Source of the DNA: Synechococcales cyanobacterium 340R_concoct_173_sub
GTDB lineage: Bacteria > Cyanobacteriota > Cyanobacteriia > Leptolyngbyales > Leptolyngbyaceae
Direction: 5' to 3'
Assembly: GCA_025354065.1 (NCBI GenBank)
Contig: JANXNM010000463.1
Coordinates: 1-6,046, forward strand
DNA length: 6,046 bases
The notes beneath the pieces are model-generated. The model saw nothing but the letters and a program-made list of their open reading frames with translations. It searched no databases and had not been told where the DNA came from. The translations under genes and the position numbers were made by a program. Shown here in pieces: positions 5,603 to 6,046 of this stretch. The number at the start of each line of letters is the position of its first letter. Within the stretch, counting starts at the first letter, position 1.

Positions 5603-5668
5603 ATGTCAATAATTTATCTTATTGGGCTGTTAATCATTGGACATTGGCTGATTCATAGCTTGAATTAG
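5603..5668 (+). CDS. Possible micro-ORF encoding a 21-residue hydrophobic peptide
   Basis: An ATG at 5603 opens 21 codons ending in TAG. The peptide begins MSIIYLIGLLIIG and ends HSLN, so residues 3-18 could form one short membrane span. AGGA (5596-5599) precedes the ATG by only 3 bases, closer than ideal. An alternative in-frame ATG at 5588 adds five residues. It lies just after the rbc terminator, so it would need its own promoter, and none is clear. Cyanobacteria do have many tiny membrane subunits, but I do not recognise this one, and AT-rich spacer can produce such frames by chance. Confidence 0.2.
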   Translation: MSIIYLIGLLIIGHWLIHSLN

Positions 5669-5697
5669 CCGTTTCTTTTTACAAGCCCCGAAATGAA

Positions 5698-5724
5698 ATC
5701 ATATGATCGATCGCACCGATCGAT
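5698..5724. repeat. CGATCG dyad with overlapping palindrome
   Basis: ATCGATCG (5706-5713) and CGATCGAT (5717-5724) are perfect inverted copies around CAC. The left arm overlaps the palindrome ATCATATGAT (5698-5707). There is no U-tract. It may be a clustered HIP1-like site rather than a regulator's operator. Confidence 0.45.
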
Positions 5725-5768
5725 TTGCTAACACGCTGGCTATTTTGCTCTAATACAACTGTCGGTTG

Positions 5769-5888
5769 TCACGCTTGGCCCACCCGAATTTCTCGCACAA
5801 TAACGCGTCCGCCCGCCAACGTATCTCCTGAATTCACATAGCGCGCCGTACTTTCTTCTGTATAGTAAGAACGCAATTTTTTTGAATC
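5769..5888 (-). pseudogene. Possible C-terminal remnant of an unidentified protein gene
   Basis: On the minus strand a frame of 39 codons ends in TGA at 5769 and is bounded upstream by an in-frame TAA (5889-5891). Its peptide includes EESTARYVNSGDTLAGG followed by RVIVREIRVGQA, which reads like the end of a folded domain rather than random translation. It has no ATG. The only candidate start is TTG (5874-5876), which has no ribosome binding site. The upstream side is occupied by glsA on the other strand, so a full gene cannot exist here. It may be a tail left after deletion, or chance. I cannot name the parent family. Confidence 0.3.
5861..5866 (+). promoter_or_regulatory. Candidate -10 box of glsA
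   Basis: TATAGT at 5861-5866 matches five of six -10 positions, but no good -35 hexamer stands 16-18 bases upstream. The implied leader is about 18 bases and lacks a Shine-Dalgarno sequence. The box lies inside the minus-strand remnant-like frame. Confidence 0.3.
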
Positions 5889-5890
5889 TT

Positions 5891-6046
5891 ATGCTTGATT
5901 TTTCCGTAAATCCAATCAGTCTAGAATTACTAACCCAATTACACGATCGTTACCAAAGTTGCCGATCGGGAACGGTTGCGAGGTACATTCCTGAACTTGC
6001 CAAAATGAATCCTAATGCTTTTAGTATTTGCGTGGCAAGCGTGGAT
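5891..6046 (+). CDS. glsA: Glutaminase, serine-dependent type (N-terminal part only)
   Basis: Glutaminase hydrolyses L-glutamine to glutamate and ammonia. This family has the fold of serine beta-lactamases and a full length of about 300-330 residues, so the 52 codons here are the N-terminal sixth. The frame is open to the window edge. LELLTQLHDRY (11-21), the family-typical GTVARYIPELAKMNPNAFSI (27-46) and CVASVD (47-52) align with the start of known glutaminases (GKVADYIPALA in bacterial homologues). The catalytic S-x-x-K motif lies just beyond the window. The ATG at 5891 fits the usual N-terminal length, but no Shine-Dalgarno sequence precedes it. It is a separate transcription unit from the rbc operon. 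Confidence 0.87.
   Translation, partial: MLDFSVNPISLELLTQLHDRYQSCRSGTVARYIPELAKMNPNAFSICVASVD

Larger units (their letters stand above)
5557..5890. other. Spacer between the rbc terminator and glsA
   Basis: No confident gene is present in these 334 bases. The first half is AT-rich and holds a possible 21-residue hydrophobic micro-ORF. The middle holds overlapping palindromes around two CGATCG sites. The right third is GC-richer and reads as a protein-like frame on the minus strand. The base immediately before glsA follows a T-run with no Shine-Dalgarno sequence. Confidence 0.6.

Noticed and set aside
5423..5668. Plus-strand frame of 81 codons running from rbcS into the spacer
   Set aside because: It overlaps the end of rbcS in another frame and crosses the terminator. 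Only its last 21-26 codons are kept, as a tentative micro-ORF.

Overview
The window looks like a chromosomal segment of a beta-cyanobacterium. The evidence is a form IB rbcL-rbcX-rbcS operon, a cyanobacterial-type small basic protein, and CGATCG (the core of the cyanobacterial HIP1 repeat), which I count by eye about 26 times where chance predicts one or two. Two copies are the full GCGATCGC octamer. The genus cannot be fixed from what is visible. I see no mobile element, CRISPR array, tRNA or rRNA.

Minus-strand half (1-2757). Reading in the direction of transcription, a small basic protein of 61 residues (2683-2498) has a good sigma70-type promoter and its own hairpin terminator. It is followed by a universal stress protein (2241-1843), a circularly permuted YlqF/RbgA-type ribosome-assembly GTPase (1749-793), and the N-terminal 242 codons of a LivH/NatD-type branched-chain or neutral amino-acid ABC permease (726 to beyond base 1). 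The last three have gaps of 93 and 66 bases and no clear terminator between them, so read-through is possible.

Divergent control region (2684-3121). This carries the promoter of the small protein on the minus strand and the rbc promoter on the plus strand. On the rbc side a composite of two LysR-type motifs (TTA-N7-TAA overlapping ATAAG-N5-TTAAT) is centred about 64 bases upstream of the start predicted from an extended -10 box (TGATATGAT). That is the classical position for a LysR-type activator. A leader of about 197 bases follows, ending in a strong Shine-Dalgarno sequence.

Rubisco operon (3122-5556). rbcL, rbcX and rbcS encode the large subunit, its assembly chaperone and the small subunit. 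They probably form one transcript that ends at a strong intrinsic terminator at 5521-5556. The 152-base rbcL-rbcX gap contains three nested inverted repeats, and the outermost arm ends 8 bases before the rbcX start, where no Shine-Dalgarno sequence is visible. This could hold RbcX synthesis well below that of RbcL.

Right end (5557-6046). About 330 bases carry only tentative items: a possible 21-residue hydrophobic peptide, a CGATCG dyad, and a protein-like minus-strand fragment that may be the tail of a dead gene. The window then enters the first 52 codons of a serine-type glutaminase (glsA).

No wholly new system is evident. The points most worth following are the structured rbcL-rbcX spacer, the promoter architecture of the Rubisco operon, the acidic tail on the GTPase, the altered ATP motif of the stress protein, and the possible gene remnant and micro-ORF near the right end.
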